Positions 34,490 to 43,909 of a DNA stretch of 64,000 bases are shown here, piece by piece. The stretch spans positions 558,001 through 622,000 of the forward strand of contig NZ_JBHSYQ010000003.1 in the NCBI RefSeq assembly GCF_042662225.1. The letters run 5' to 3'. The position numbers and the translations under genes were made by a program. Origin of the DNA: Nibribacter roseus. GTDB lineage: Bacteria; Bacteroidota; Bacteroidia; Cytophagales; Hymenobacteraceae. Position 1 is the first letter of the stretch. Each line of letters opens with the position of its first letter. A model generated the notes under the pieces. The model had not been told where the DNA came from and did no database searches. It was given only the letters and a program-made list of their open reading frames with translations.

Positions 34490-35581
34490 TTGGCAAAGAA
34501 CTATTACCATACCCTGGGCTTAAGCCCCAACGCTACAGCTGCTGAAATCAAAGCAGCCTACAAGCGGCTGGCGCTTAAATTCCACCCCGATAAAAACCCG
34601 GGGAATGTGCGGGCTGAGGAGCAGTTCAAGCTAGTGAATGAGGCGTATCAGGTGCTGTCAAACCCTCGCCGCCGTGCCACCTATGATTTGCAGCGGCAGT
34701 ATGAGCAACAGCAACGGCAAGCACAGGCCTACTCCAATCCGCGCTACCACCATACCCGTTCCCCCGCCGGCTATAGGGAGCGGTACTATAGGCAGCGGCC
34801 CCAGCAAAAGGCAAATTTTTCAAAACGCGACATACAAATTGTGCTGGGGGTGGTGCTCTTGGCCCTACTGTTGGCGCTAGGGTTAAAATTAGGGTGGGAT
34901 CATTTAGTTTATAGCCGGGTTGTGGAACAGGCGCAGGAGGCAGAGTTGACAGGCCAATGGGAACAGGCGCAGGAAGCATATTCTACTGTTTTAGAATATA
35001 AGCCAGAGCTGCAGGAGATGCGCATAAAGCGGGCGGCGCTTCGGTTACAGCAATTAAACGATGCTCAGGGCGCACTTTCTGACTATTCATGGTTGATTCG
35101 CAACACTACTGACCCAAAGGCAGAGTGGTATGCCGCCCGCGGAAAGTGTTATCTGGCGTTGAAAAACCACAATCTAGCCATTCAAGATTTTAATGTGGCG
35201 CTTACATTGGCGCCGGCCATGGTGCACCTGTACCAAGACCGTGCAGTTGCCAATCTGCAGGCCGAACAGAATTGGCCAGCCGCGCTTGCAGATCTAACCC
35301 ACTACTTAAACAGCGAGCATATTTCAGCAGAAGAAAAGACAGAAGCTTTTCTTTACAGGGCATTTGCGCATTACCGCACCCAAGAATGGATATCAGCTTG
35401 GATAGACACGGAGCAGGCGCTTACCCAAGATTCAACCAATGCCAAAGCCTATTTTTTGCAGGCGCTTATTGCCCGGGCGCAGCAAGGGGAGGCGGTCAGC
35501 TGTGAACTTCTGGCCAAAGCGGCCCAGCTGGGCTTTAGAAATGCGGAGGCCGAGCTAGAGCACCACTGTGCGGAACTTTAA
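34490..35581 (+). CDS. J-domain protein with membrane helix and TPR repeats
   Basis: 363 residues. An N-terminal J domain (about 4-70) carries the HPD motif (32-34), which stimulates DnaK ATPase. After a Gln/Arg/Tyr-rich linker comes one membrane helix (about 118-137, VLGVVLLALLLALGLKLGW). The rest (about 145-360) is TPR-like helical repeats such as LTGQWEQAQEAYSTVLEYKPE. It could recruit Hsp70 at the inner membrane, but the TPR part would then face the periplasm. The start codon is TTG at 34490; no ATG gives the J domain. Confidence 0.85.
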   Translation: MAKNYYHTLGLSPNATAAEIKAAYKRLALKFHPDKNPGNVRAEEQFKLVNEAYQVLSNPRRRATYDLQRQYEQQQRQAQAYSNPRYHHTRSPAGYRERYYRQRPQQKANFSKRDIQIVLGVVLLALLLALGLKLGWDHLVYSRVVEQAQEAELTGQWEQAQEAYSTVLEYKPELQEMRIKRAALRLQQLNDAQGALSDYSWLIRNTTDPKAEWYAARGKCYLALKNHNLAIQDFNVALTLAPAMVHLYQDRAVANLQAEQNWPAALADLTHYLNSEHISAEEKTEAFLYRAFAHYRTQEWISAWIDTEQALTQDSTNAKAYFLQALIARAQQGEAVSCELLAKAAQLGFRNAEAELEHHCAEL

Positions 35582-35952
35582 GCTGCTGTGTTTTTGCTAC
35601 TTACTTCAATGATACCTGCTATCGTTCAGGTTGTTTAGCTTGCATTCCTATCTTTTTAGCCTTCCCTTTGCCTTAAAGTTGCGCGTTTAATTTGCCTCCA
35701 ATACTCTGAGGTAACAAATTCTATCTTAACCAAGGACATCAATAGGGGTAAACACTATATTATATGTCTTAACTAATAAAGAATTAAACAAATATTAGAT
35801 TGCCTGCTTTAAAGGAAGAATAAAATTAAGTAAATGCATACCCAATATTAAGTACCAAAGAGGGTAGTGCTGTCACCTAGGTGGCAGTGCTGCTTTCACA
35901 TCTGCCAGAGGTGTTATATCAGCCAAGGCAGGTGCCGTTACCGTCTACTACT
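35582..35952. other. Intergenic region before the metallophosphoesterase lipoprotein gene
   Basis: About 370 bp, AT-rich at 35730-35850, no credible ORF. It holds a near-perfect dyad centred on CCTAGG (about 35868-35890) that could be an operator. Confidence 0.45.
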
Positions 35953-36771
35953 ATGAAAAGATTACGCTTATCCTTTTACCTCGGCGCGCTGCTGCTGCTT
36001 GTCATCTCAAGTTGTGACGAGATGTTTGAATATCACCCTAACCAAATAAGGTTAAACCGCCACGAGAAAAACCTCACTCAAAAATATCTAAATAAAATAG
36101 AGAGCCAGAGCCTCGAAGATACCCTGCGCCTGCTGGTCATGGGCGACACCCAGCGCTTTTATGATGCCACGGTAGACTTTGTGGAAAAAGCCAATAGCTT
36201 TCAAAACATAGATTTTGTTATTCACCTAGGCGACATCTCTGATTTTGGCATGAGTCAGGAGTTCAGATGGGTGCATGATATACTTAAAGATCTGCGTTGG
36301 CCCTACTTAACGGTAGTAGGTAACCATGACTTGCTGGGCAACGCGCGAAAGGTGTACAGCCAAATGTACGGGCCGCTGAATTACTCCTTCGTATATGGGC
36401 ACACTAAGTTTGTATTTATTGACACCAATAGCCGTGAGTATGGCTTTGACGGTACAACTCCAGATGTAGAGTGGCTGCAAGCGGAACTCACACCCCAACC
36501 AAATGACACCTGGAAACAGGCTATAGTGGCGTCTCATATACCTCCCTTTGATTCAGATTTCGATAAGCAGTTGGAGATGCCTTTCCATCAGGTTTTGGCC
36601 CAAAGCAAGGTGGTAACCCTAAGTCTGCACGGGCACAAACATTCATGGCTTTCAGAGGAACGGTACGGAGATAATATTTTGTACCATGTTACCACCACAG
36701 TAAAGCGCAAGGGATTTACTTACCTCAAGGTATGGGAGGGCGGCTATTCATTAGAAAAGGTTGAGTACTAA
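35953..36771 (+). CDS. Metallophosphoesterase lipoprotein (calcineurin-like)
   Basis: 272 residues from the ATG at 35953. The lipobox (LVISSC) predicts a lipoprotein. The calcineurin-type motifs follow: MGDTQ (about 64-68), HLGDISDFG, VGNHDLLG, SHIPPF and LHGHKH. The protein hydrolyses phosphoesters, substrate unknown. The longer frame from 35881 was rejected because the lipoprotein signal starts at Met25 of that frame. The next gene begins one base after the stop, so the two are co-translated. Confidence 0.87.
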   Translation: MKRLRLSFYLGALLLLVISSCDEMFEYHPNQIRLNRHEKNLTQKYLNKIESQSLEDTLRLLVMGDTQRFYDATVDFVEKANSFQNIDFVIHLGDISDFGMSQEFRWVHDILKDLRWPYLTVVGNHDLLGNARKVYSQMYGPLNYSFVYGHTKFVFIDTNSREYGFDGTTPDVEWLQAELTPQPNDTWKQAIVASHIPPFDSDFDKQLEMPFHQVLAQSKVVTLSLHGHKHSWLSEERYGDNILYHVTTTVKRKGFTYLKVWEGGYSLEKVEY

Positions 36772-36772
36772 T

Positions 36773-37369
36773 ATGAAAAAGCTTTTCTTTTTTCTTTTGA
36801 TAGGTTTACTGAGCGTACAGACAAATGCCATAGCGCAAAGTCAGGCTGTGCAGGAGGAGGAATATTCTCCGTATTACCTTAAGGGACAATTTGCTGGCAG
36901 CATTGGGTTAATATCGGTAGGGGTGGGCAAGCAGTCATTTAACAGGCGCCTAGAGTCAGATATATCGTTCGGGTACTTGCCAAAGAAGTTTGGAGGAGAC
37001 CGGTTGTACACCGCTGCGTTCAAATCAACCTTCTTCCCGATAAAGCCAATAGAGGTGAAAGCAGTGAACTGGCAGCCCCTTAGTATGGGAATGCAGATTA
37101 GCTATACCTTCGGGAGTGATTATTTTGCCTCTGAGCGTTTTTTGGCCCGCTACCCCAACCGCTACTACCGCTTTTCTACCGCTTTCCGGTACTACCTTTT
37201 TGCCGGTGGGCAGGTAAACTTTGCCCGGGTAGAGAAGCTGCGTAAGTTTAGAGGCTACTATGAAGTGGGCACCATGGGCGAATACCTCATTTCTTATATC
37301 CAAAACCCCAGCTACCTGAGCCCTGGCAAAATATTCAACTTGTCACTGGGCGTTAAAATGCGGCTGTAG
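36773..37369 (+). CDS. Exported hypothetical, probably outer-membrane beta-barrel
   Basis: 198 residues from the ATG at 36773. A signal peptide (MKKLFFFLLIGLLSVQTNA) ends near residue 22. The mature part has alternating hydrophobic and aromatic strands (AGSIGLISVGVGKQS, ISFGYLPKKFGG, MGMQISYTFGSDYF) and ends in a SLGVKMRL terminal strand, typical of small outer-membrane barrels. No family recognised. It is coupled to the metallophosphoesterase lipoprotein, which suggests a shared envelope task. Confidence 0.7.
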   Translation: MKKLFFFLLIGLLSVQTNAIAQSQAVQEEEYSPYYLKGQFAGSIGLISVGVGKQSFNRRLESDISFGYLPKKFGGDRLYTAAFKSTFFPIKPIEVKAVNWQPLSMGMQISYTFGSDYFASERFLARYPNRYYRFSTAFRYYLFAGGQVNFARVEKLRKFRGYYEVGTMGEYLISYIQNPSYLSPGKIFNLSLGVKMRL

Positions 37370-37490
37370 CTACAGGTTTGCTGGCTTTCAATTCACTTGC
37401 TTGTTCCGGTTGAGAATGGTGCATAACAATTTTTCTGCGCTGTAGCAACTGCACAACTCTCTGCCGCTCTGGTAAGTACCGCTGGCATTT

Positions 37491-37838
37491 ATGGTCGCTG
37501 CTAAAAAAATTGCGGCGCGGGTGTACGAAAAATCACTGACAAGTCGTAAAATAGGGGAACAAACGGCCCAAGTGATGATGATGGAAGTGAAGGAGTTTAG
37601 CCAATTGCCTCTGAGAGAGCAGCTAATCTATGTGCAGGAAAGCGGACGGTATCTGCATGCCCGCCTGAAAGGATGGTGCCACATTAGCCTCTACCATGTA
37701 GGTTCTTTCTACGCCGAGGTGTGGCTACTGGAGCACTGCGGCAGTATTGCCATGGTGCGTACCTTTACGTCGCAACAGCAGCTAGACCCTTATCTGCAAA
37801 CCACTTCCATGGAAAGCCTTTTAAAGGAGTTGGTATAG
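37491..37838 (+). CDS. Hypothetical protein, up to 115 aa
   Basis: 115 residues from the ATG at 37491; a start at 37581 (after two adjacent ATG codons) would give 85 residues beginning MEVKEFSQLPLREQLIYV and is equally likely. The compact C-terminal part (ISLYHVGSFYAEVWLLEHCGSIAMVRTFTS) has alternating strands suggesting a small alpha-beta fold. I recall similar short proteins in Hymenobacteraceae but no named family. Function unknown. Confidence 0.6.
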   Translation: MVAAKKIAARVYEKSLTSRKIGEQTAQVMMMEVKEFSQLPLREQLIYVQESGRYLHARLKGWCHISLYHVGSFYAEVWLLEHCGSIAMVRTFTSQQQLDPYLQTTSMESLLKELV

Positions 37839-38390
37839 CCTAATAATTCTACTCCTACTTTTCTGCCTATTTATTATTAGCTCTTCGTAAAGCGCTTTAA
37901 TCCCATTAATTGGGTTGGCAAAATATCTTTCTTTGCTATTAGCTATAAACAGAATTGTTCATCTGCTGGTTTATTCCCCGCAAACTCTGCTATTAAAAAA
38001 TGGCTGACGTGGGACCATGATTCACGAATTTACACGAAATAATCCTGCACCTGCTCTAAGCGCTCACCTCTAAGGGGCAGTACAGTTTTTTTGCGCAGGC
38101 TGCTGTTATTCTGCATCTGGTATTCCTGTGAAGAAGCTTTAATTACTGTTCTATTTCTCAAGTATAGAAACACGGTGCATTGCGTCGGTCATATAGTACG
38201 CTGTTCTTGCCCTATTTTACAAAAGAGTAATGCTTAAGAAAAGCAGGTGTCTGAAAGGAAACCAAGTAACCTGATGCTGAAAAAGTAGGGAGGGCATTGG
38301 TACGGGAAAGCTTATTAACGTAAGTTGAGGAAAAAATAGCAGAGAGTGGTAGTACTCTCTGGTTACAGAAGTAGAAGAAAAGGCTTACGC
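37839..38390. other. Intergenic region upstream of the DACNV gene
   Basis: About 550 bp without a supported gene. A short Bacteroidota-type repeat phrase TTCACGAATTTACACGAA lies near 38020. A perfect 7-bp hairpin AGAGAGT/ACTCTCT lies at 38341-38360, 30 nt before the start codon. Otherwise nothing recognised. Confidence 0.5.
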
Positions 38391-39533
38391 ATGAGTCGTA
38401 CAATTACATATAGAGCCGCCAAAGAAGTGGCGGTAGCCGTTGAGGCACATTTTGCTGGTTTGGTAGCCGCCGCACAAGAGCGGGGGGAGCAATATTTGGC
38501 ACCAGCTCCCTCAAAGAAAGTGGTGGAAGCCATTATAGATACTGCTTTTTGGGCCAGTCTGCGGCGCGAGGAGGGCAACTCTCCTAAAATTTCGTTAGCA
38601 CTTCTGCCGCCCGACCATACAGCAAACCCAATGTTGTTTGAACGACGGTTGCCGCTCGCTTCGAGAGTGCTTACCAAGCTGGCGCCGGGGGTAGAGCGAC
38701 CAGGGGTGCATTTGGGGGTGTGGTACGAGGGCGATTACATTTATGTCTGGGGAACTACCCATGAAATACAGAGCCTTGGCTTTGTGTTGGATGTCTCAGA
38801 GCCGGGGTTGTTGGTTGTAAAACACAGGAGGAAAGACGGTTTCGGCAAGTTCGCCAACGTAGCCGTACTCATTGGTGACCAAGTTAAAATTGTAGATGAA
38901 CACGGCGCCAGTCTGCCCGATTGCCCTGACTTGCTTACCTCCTTGTTAGGTTTTACTACGCCTTCTGCGCTGAATAAATCAGTAAATGTGTTGGTGCAGC
39001 TGGCTACTTCAATGCGCGCGCACAAACACGGTGGCACTTTGCTGGTGGTGCCAACTGGCTCTACGGCCTGGCGGCAGTCTATCATTCACCCTATGCAGTA
39101 CGAGGTGTCTCCGGCCTATACTGGTTTGGCGAACCTCATGAGAAAAGAAACCGCCGACCGCAGTCAAAGCCCTTGGCAAGGCGCGTTTCGGCACGAGATA
39201 GAAACCATGGCCGGACTCACTGCCGTTGACGGCGCCACCGTGATCAGTGACCAGCATGAACTACTGGCCTTTGGCGCCAAGATTGGCAGACCCGAAGGAA
39301 GCGCGCTTGTGGAGCAGATTGTAGTAACCGAACCAGTAGTTGGTAATCAGGCGCAAATTGTGCACCCCTCGCAAAGCGGCGGTACCCGCCACCTCTCCGC
39401 AGCACAGTTCGTGCACGACCAACGCGACGCCCTGGCCTTGGTAGCCTCTCAAGACGGCCGGTTCACAGTGTTCAGCTGGTCTCCGTGCGAAGGCATGGTG
39501 CACGCGCATAGAATTGATACCTTGTTGCTGTAG
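38391..39533 (+). CDS. Diadenylate-cyclase-like (DACNV-type) sensor-domain protein
   Basis: 380 residues from the ATG at 38391. The C-terminal ~170 residues resemble the diadenylate cyclase (DisA_N) fold. A DGA motif (280-282) is followed by a strand-turn (LLAFGAKIG), then GGTRHLSAAQF (330-340) and DALALVASQDGRFTVF. In active cyclases the second motif is RHR; here it is RHL, so catalysis may be lost. Family knowledge: related proteins are annotated as putative sensor domain DACNV proteins, possibly nucleotide sensors. The N-terminal ~200 residues form a conserved companion domain. No membrane helices; monocistronic. Confidence 0.75.
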   Translation: MSRTITYRAAKEVAVAVEAHFAGLVAAAQERGEQYLAPAPSKKVVEAIIDTAFWASLRREEGNSPKISLALLPPDHTANPMLFERRLPLASRVLTKLAPGVERPGVHLGVWYEGDYIYVWGTTHEIQSLGFVLDVSEPGLLVVKHRRKDGFGKFANVAVLIGDQVKIVDEHGASLPDCPDLLTSLLGFTTPSALNKSVNVLVQLATSMRAHKHGGTLLVVPTGSTAWRQSIIHPMQYEVSPAYTGLANLMRKETADRSQSPWQGAFRHEIETMAGLTAVDGATVISDQHELLAFGAKIGRPEGSALVEQIVVTEPVVGNQAQIVHPSQSGGTRHLSAAQFVHDQRDALALVASQDGRFTVFSWSPCEGMVHAHRIDTLLL

Positions 39534-39652
39534 GGAGCAATGCTTCAGCTGCGCCCAACACATCATAGCCTCTCCTTTCTGTCATACTGAAAAGGTCTTG
39601 TGGGAAAGTTAGGGAAGGGGCAGCTCTTTTGCGGCGATTAACTGTTTGGATG

Positions 39653-39690
39653 GTTTCAGCCTCTTTTCTAAAAAACAGGTCAAAAACACG
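39653..39690. repeat. Palindromic intergenic repeat, copy 13 (degenerate)
   Basis: GTTTCAGCCTCTTTTC with right arm AGGTCAAAAAC, between the convergent DACNV and hypothetical genes. Confidence 0.5.
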
Positions 39691-39762
39691 TAGCTTAAAA
39701 ATTAACTTGAGCTTCTTTGGGCGTAGATGAGGAGATAAAATCAAATTACTAGTTCTAAATTC

Positions 39763-40170
39763 CTACCCAATAAGCCATTCAACAGCCTCTGCTTTATTGT
39801 TAAAATTTTCCAAAGGAAACGGTAATAAGCCCTGCTGCTTAATGTGCGACACGTTATTAGAGGCTGTGTTTTCAACGGCAACACTCTCTGACTGTAGCCG
39901 AGCCAGCTTCTGCATACGGGTTTTGGTTAGTCCGGCAACTAAATAAACCGTGATTTCCCTACTTTCCTCCTGAGAGACCGCAATAGTAGTTCTGGAGGAG
40001 TCCAGCAGCATACGTTTTACGTCATAGCTAATCAGAAAATCAACCAACGTGTCAATGCTATTCTTGATTTCCGGCAGCATATAACCAACTAAATCGGGGT
40101 AGGCTACTTCCAGAATATCGGTAGCCGGATTATAATCTAGTTTAATAATACCGTTGTCATATAGAATCAT
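39763..40170 (-). CDS. Hypothetical STAS/SpoIIAA-like protein, 135 aa
   Basis: 135 residues from the ATG at 40170. The N-terminus (MILYDNGIIKLDYNPATDILEVAYPDL) has the strand pattern in which a conserved short protein family of Hymenobacteraceae starts. A helix-strand unit (TLVDFLISYDVKRMLLDSSRT) then recalls STAS/SpoIIAA-like folds. No motif identifies function. The longer frame to 40239 adds an unconserved stretch and was not used. Convergent with the DACNV gene. Confidence 0.6.
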   Translation of the reverse strand: MILYDNGIIKLDYNPATDILEVAYPDLVGYMLPEIKNSIDTLVDFLISYDVKRMLLDSSRTTIAVSQEESREITVYLVAGLTKTRMQKLARLQSESVAVENTASNNVSHIKQQGLLPFPLENFNNKAEAVEWLIG

Positions 40171-40463
40171 GCGGTAAAGGTTTCTTGCTGAAAAACGGTC
40201 TTTTATTTCTCCTCCTGTAAAATTGCGAAACAAATGCAAGAGGCAATGGCGCTGAAGAAAGAGAGAAAAGGTGCCATTGCTATGAGTCCCTGCGGTAGCT
40301 AAAGGGCTGACACATGGAGTTTACACCAACTGCAATATACCAAATTAACCTTACATTTAGTGAAACATCTGTTCCGCAAACCTTTGGCTTTACCTGGTTT
40401 ACCTATCATGGCTGCTCAAAAGATATTTACGCTTGAAGGTGCTGACTACAAACCCAATTCTGT

Positions 40464-41768
40464 ATGAAACTTATTTTTTCGGCTTTTACTGGTAAAGCAA
40501 TTAGAAGGCCTGCTTTTATACTAGGTTTGGCTGCCGTTTCTTGTTTGTTGCCTGGTAATGCCACTGCCCAAATAGCCCCAGGTTATGAAGTTGCCACTTG
40601 GCAAGGCTTTAAGGCCGCGGCGGTTTCGTACACCTTTGACGATAACACCAGCAAGCAGCTGACGGTGGCTGTGCCGCTGTTTGACCAGTACCAGTTTAAG
40701 ACTACTTTATTTACCGTAACCAACTGGGGGCCAAATTGGGCAGCGTTGCGAGCTGCCGCCCAAAACGGACACGAGATAGCCAGCCACACCGTATCGCACT
40801 CCAGCTTGAATACCCTCAACGTCTCGAATCAAGACACTGAGCTGCGGCAGTCGCAGGCAACCATAAAAAGCAATATAGCCGGTGCTCAGGTTCTCACGGT
40901 GGCTTACCCTAACTGCAACATAGGTGATGTACCCACCATCCAGAAATATTACATAGCCGGTAGGGTCTGCAGCGGACAGATTGTGCCTCGCACACCTTCC
41001 AATTTCTACCAGATAAGCTCATTGATTGCAGGCTCGCAGGGTGCGGTAAAAACCGCGGCCGATTTCAACGCTCAGGTTAACTCAGCAAAAAACAGTAATG
41101 GATGGGCTGTGTTTCTGATGCACGGCATTGACAACGACGGCGGTTATTCTCCGTTGGCCTCGGCGGTGCTGGCAGATCACCTCGCGTATGTAAACACCCA
41201 CCGTGCTGACTATTGGGTGGCTACATTTGCCAACGTGGTGAAGTATATAAAACAAAGAAATGCGGTGGCTATTTCAGAAAGCACCATTACCGCAGATTCT
41301 CTGCAAGTTACTTTGCAAGACAATCTAGATGACCAAGTATACAACATGCCCGTAACGGTGCGCCGCCAATTGCCCAATGGCTGGCAAGGCGCCAGCGTGT
41401 ACGTAAATAGGCAGTTAGTGGCTTCTGCCGTGAGTACGGTGAACAATACACAATACATAACCTTTGAGGCGGTGCCCACAGGTGGTGAGGTGCATATAGC
41501 CAATAAGAAGGCGGTAGTGGCTGGGGTAAGGTCTTTGAAAGATATTCCGGGGCTGAGCTTTAGTCCAAACCCGTTCTCTGGGAGTTTACATCTTACTGCG
41601 CCTGGAGCCTTCCAGTACTCTCTATTTTCTTTGAGCGGCCAACTGCTGGAAAATGGTGAGGCAACCGATTCTGCTACAGTGGGAGCAAAGTTGGCGGCAG
41701 GTACCTATCTGCTGAAGGTGCAGCACAAGAAAACGACGGGCATTGGTAGAGTGGTGAAGGTAGATTGA
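40464..41768 (+). CDS. Secreted polysaccharide deacetylase (CE4/NodB-like) with T9SS sorting domain
   Basis: 434 residues. Signal peptide to about residue 35 (ending ATAQ). The NodB domain has the metal site motifs SYTFDD (Asp59, Asp60) and HEIASHTVSH (His108, His112), so it should remove acetyl groups from chitin-, peptidoglycan- or other N-acetylated glycans. The last ~75 residues (FSPNPFSGSLHL, GTYLLKV, GIGRVVKVD) form a type A T9SS C-terminal sorting domain, directing export across the outer membrane. An intervening ~90-residue beta domain links the two. Confidence 0.9.
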   Translation: MKLIFSAFTGKAIRRPAFILGLAAVSCLLPGNATAQIAPGYEVATWQGFKAAAVSYTFDDNTSKQLTVAVPLFDQYQFKTTLFTVTNWGPNWAALRAAAQNGHEIASHTVSHSSLNTLNVSNQDTELRQSQATIKSNIAGAQVLTVAYPNCNIGDVPTIQKYYIAGRVCSGQIVPRTPSNFYQISSLIAGSQGAVKTAADFNAQVNSAKNSNGWAVFLMHGIDNDGGYSPLASAVLADHLAYVNTHRADYWVATFANVVKYIKQRNAVAISESTITADSLQVTLQDNLDDQVYNMPVTVRRQLPNGWQGASVYVNRQLVASAVSTVNNTQYITFEAVPTGGEVHIANKKAVVAGVRSLKDIPGLSFSPNPFSGSLHLTAPGAFQYSLFSLSGQLLENGEATDSATVGAKLAAGTYLLKVQHKKTTGIGRVVKVD

Positions 41769-41775
41769 GCTAGTG

Positions 41776-41819
41776 GCGTTTTAGGCCTGTTTTTAGGAAA
41801 ATAGCACAAAAACAGAACG
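41776..41819. repeat. Palindromic intergenic repeat, copy 14
   Basis: GCGTTTTAGGCCTGTTTTTAGG with right arm GCACAAAAACAGAACG, seven nt after the deacetylase stop. Confidence 0.7.
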
Positions 41820-42164
41820 TCAGAACAGGGTGCTGTAGAAAATTTTCCTTCAATAAGGGCGTGCATATGCTTATGATAAAAGATCTTGCTGGTGAGGTGG
41901 TTGCAGCTTCCAGTCTTCTGCTGGAGATACAGCTGTAGAAGTTTTAGCCCATTTTATAGTTGCTTCTTCAGGCTATAGGTGCAATAGATGCTCGCAGATT
42001 TTGTACTTCTGTTTAGTAAACATCACCGCATCTTTACTGGTTATGCTCTAAAAATAAATAGGTTATGAGTGAAAAATACCTAAAAGTGAGGATTTCACTG
42101 TGCAGTTTTATTGTCTAATCTTGCAAGTTGGGGAATTCAGTATTACTCAGACAAAGGAAAAGAC
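41820..42164. other. Intergenic region before the PAS-LuxR regulator
   Basis: About 345 bp without a supported gene. No clear promoter box or hairpin was seen. Confidence 0.45.
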
Positions 42165-42923
42165 ATGGCACAACCTAATCAGCCTACTATTGAGGTATTT
42201 CAGCAGATCTGGCAAAACCAGCCTTTCGATTCTACTTTCAAAGACTTCAAACTAAAAAAATCGCCACCTGAAGAGGCTGTATCTGTTTTTACGCTAGGGT
42301 CTCAGTTCCTCTACCTGCACAACTGCCAAACCCTTCGCATTACCTATATAAGCCCGAGTTTTACCGAGATAACCGGATATGCCTTTGAGCCGACAATTGA
42401 GTTCATGTATGAGATCATTCACCCCGATGACCGGGAAGCTGTTATAAAAGCGACCTGGCTTTCAATTGACTTCTCTGTTCTCTACAAGAACCTGCGCCCC
42501 CTGCAAGATGTCTTTTCCATTGACTATCGGCTAAAAACAGCCAGCGGGCAATATATAAGAGTGCAAAGGCAAGATGCGGTGTGGGAAATGGACCGTTCCG
42601 GGAACATAACCAAAACGGTGTCTCTGTTCACCAACATCACCGACAACAAGAAATCTAACGACATCCAGTTCGGGTACAACCTTCCGGCTTTTAATGACTA
42701 CCTGCAAAACAACAAGGAGATTTTGCAGGTGGTAACGCTAAGCCAACGGGAGAAAGAGATTCTGCGGTTATTGGTGAAAGGCAAAAACAGCCGCGAAATT
42801 GCGGAGATGCTGGGTATTAGTGAAATGACCGTAAACACCCACCGCCGGAACATGAAAAGTAAACTGAGCGCTAAAAGTACCGCCAAACTGCTGCTGTATG
42901 CGCTGGAGCAGGGCTTAAACTAG
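42165..42923 (+). CDS. PAS-domain LuxR-type transcriptional regulator
   Basis: 252 residues from the ATG at 42165, which is preceded by AAAGGA. A PAS domain spans about 40-160 (ITYISPSFTEITGYAFEP, IHPDDREAV, IRVQRQDAVWEMDRSGN, VSLFTNITDNKK). The GerE/LuxR helix-turn-helix spans about 188-245 (LSQREKEILRLLVKGKNSREIA, VNTHRRNMKSKL). There is no receiver domain, so sensing is likely direct through PAS. The earlier TTG-started frame adds unconserved residues. Target genes unknown; it is monocistronic. Confidence 0.88.
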   Translation: MAQPNQPTIEVFQQIWQNQPFDSTFKDFKLKKSPPEEAVSVFTLGSQFLYLHNCQTLRITYISPSFTEITGYAFEPTIEFMYEIIHPDDREAVIKATWLSIDFSVLYKNLRPLQDVFSIDYRLKTASGQYIRVQRQDAVWEMDRSGNITKTVSLFTNITDNKKSNDIQFGYNLPAFNDYLQNNKEILQVVTLSQREKEILRLLVKGKNSREIAEMLGISEMTVNTHRRNMKSKLSAKSTAKLLLYALEQGLN

Positions 42924-43049
42924 AAGCTAGCTCCCGTGGTAAATATCATTGGGCAAAAATGCAGGAAGTGAGCAAGTTCCTGTTTTCCTGTGTCTTATGC
43001 TTAGACTGCCTGTCGTTTACGGCCTCTCTTCTTTTTGGGCTGTATAAAA

Positions 43050-43820
43050 TTATCTAATAACTATAAACCGTTTAGAGACAACAGGGGAGTCTGCTGTAAC
43101 TATTTTATAAAAATAGGTGCCGTTATGGTAGGTAGAAGTATTCAGTAATAGGTTTCCAAAGGTGGCGTCCACGGTAAAGTATTCTACTTCCTTACCAGTA
43201 GAATCATAAATATGAATAGAAGCCTTGTCGTTTCCATTGAGGTTATATGGAATATTAATTTGATTTCCTGCGGGGTTTGGAAAAGGGGAAGCGACATTGG
43301 AGGTGTTGGCTTCTCCTTTGGCGGATAAGGGGATGCTGCCAGGCAAGGAGTAGACCATGCCGTTTCTGATACCATTGCCAATGGAGCCACTCAAAAAAAG
43401 CTTCATTCCGGTAGACGTTTTTATTAATTCTGGAGATTCATCGCCAGATTCAGTTTCAAGTAAAACAGTGCCTGATTCATCAAGTATTCTAAATAGTCCT
43501 TTCCCGTTACTTTGGTTGTAATAAAGCATGCAGTACTCAAGGCCAGCGTCCACATCAAAAAGCTTGTCAGACACGAGAAGATGTCTTAAAAATGAGTACT
43601 CAGCAACAGCAGGAACTGTTAGCTCTTTTAGTAGGGAATGATTTTCTGAGTAGATTTTTAATAAGCCAGAGGAAGTGTTGAGGCTACTGTAAATAACGTC
43701 TCCGTTTGATAAGAAATTATAATCTATTCGATTATCAGAATACGTATGTTCAAGAGTTATCTGTGCCTTAACAATTGTAAAAGAGCAAAAGAGAAGTGCT
43801 GAAAGTAAAAGTTTTCTCAT
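43050..43820 (-). CDS. Secreted protein with T9SS C-terminal sorting domain
   Basis: 256 residues. Signal peptide 1-19 (LLLSALLFCSFTIVKAQ). The middle (about 20-170) is beta-rich, possibly propeller-like repeats (VIYSSLNTSSGLLKIYSE, RILDESGTVLLETESG), with no catalytic motif. The last ~80 residues (PFPNPAGNQINIPY, GTYFYKIV, SKRFIVIR) form the T9SS sorting domain, predicting cell-surface display or secretion. Function unknown. A terminator-like hairpin lies upstream, before tRNA-Phe, so it has its own transcript. Confidence 0.8.
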   Translation of the reverse strand: MRKLLLSALLFCSFTIVKAQITLEHTYSDNRIDYNFLSNGDVIYSSLNTSSGLLKIYSENHSLLKELTVPAVAEYSFLRHLLVSDKLFDVDAGLEYCMLYYNQSNGKGLFRILDESGTVLLETESGDESPELIKTSTGMKLFLSGSIGNGIRNGMVYSLPGSIPLSAKGEANTSNVASPFPNPAGNQINIPYNLNGNDKASIHIYDSTGKEVEYFTVDATFGNLLLNTSTYHNGTYFYKIVTADSPVVSKRFIVIR

Positions 43821-43869
43821 AAATGTAAGATTAGAAGGAATAGAGAAGATTTATTGATTTGTAGCAAAC

Positions 43870-43903
43870 AAAAATCCCGCTCCATTTCTGAAGCGGGATT
43901 TTT
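43870..43903 (-). terminator. Intrinsic terminator after tRNA-Phe
   Basis: Perfect 12-bp stem AAAAATCCCGCT/AGCGGGATTTTT; on the minus strand it lies just after the tRNA 3' end and has a U-rich end. Confidence 0.85.
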
Positions 43904-43909
43904 ATATGC

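Noticed and set aside
38212..38403. 63-codon minus-strand frame upstream of the DACNV gene
   Set aside because: Overlaps the DACNV start, has no conserved features and no promoter box; likely chance.
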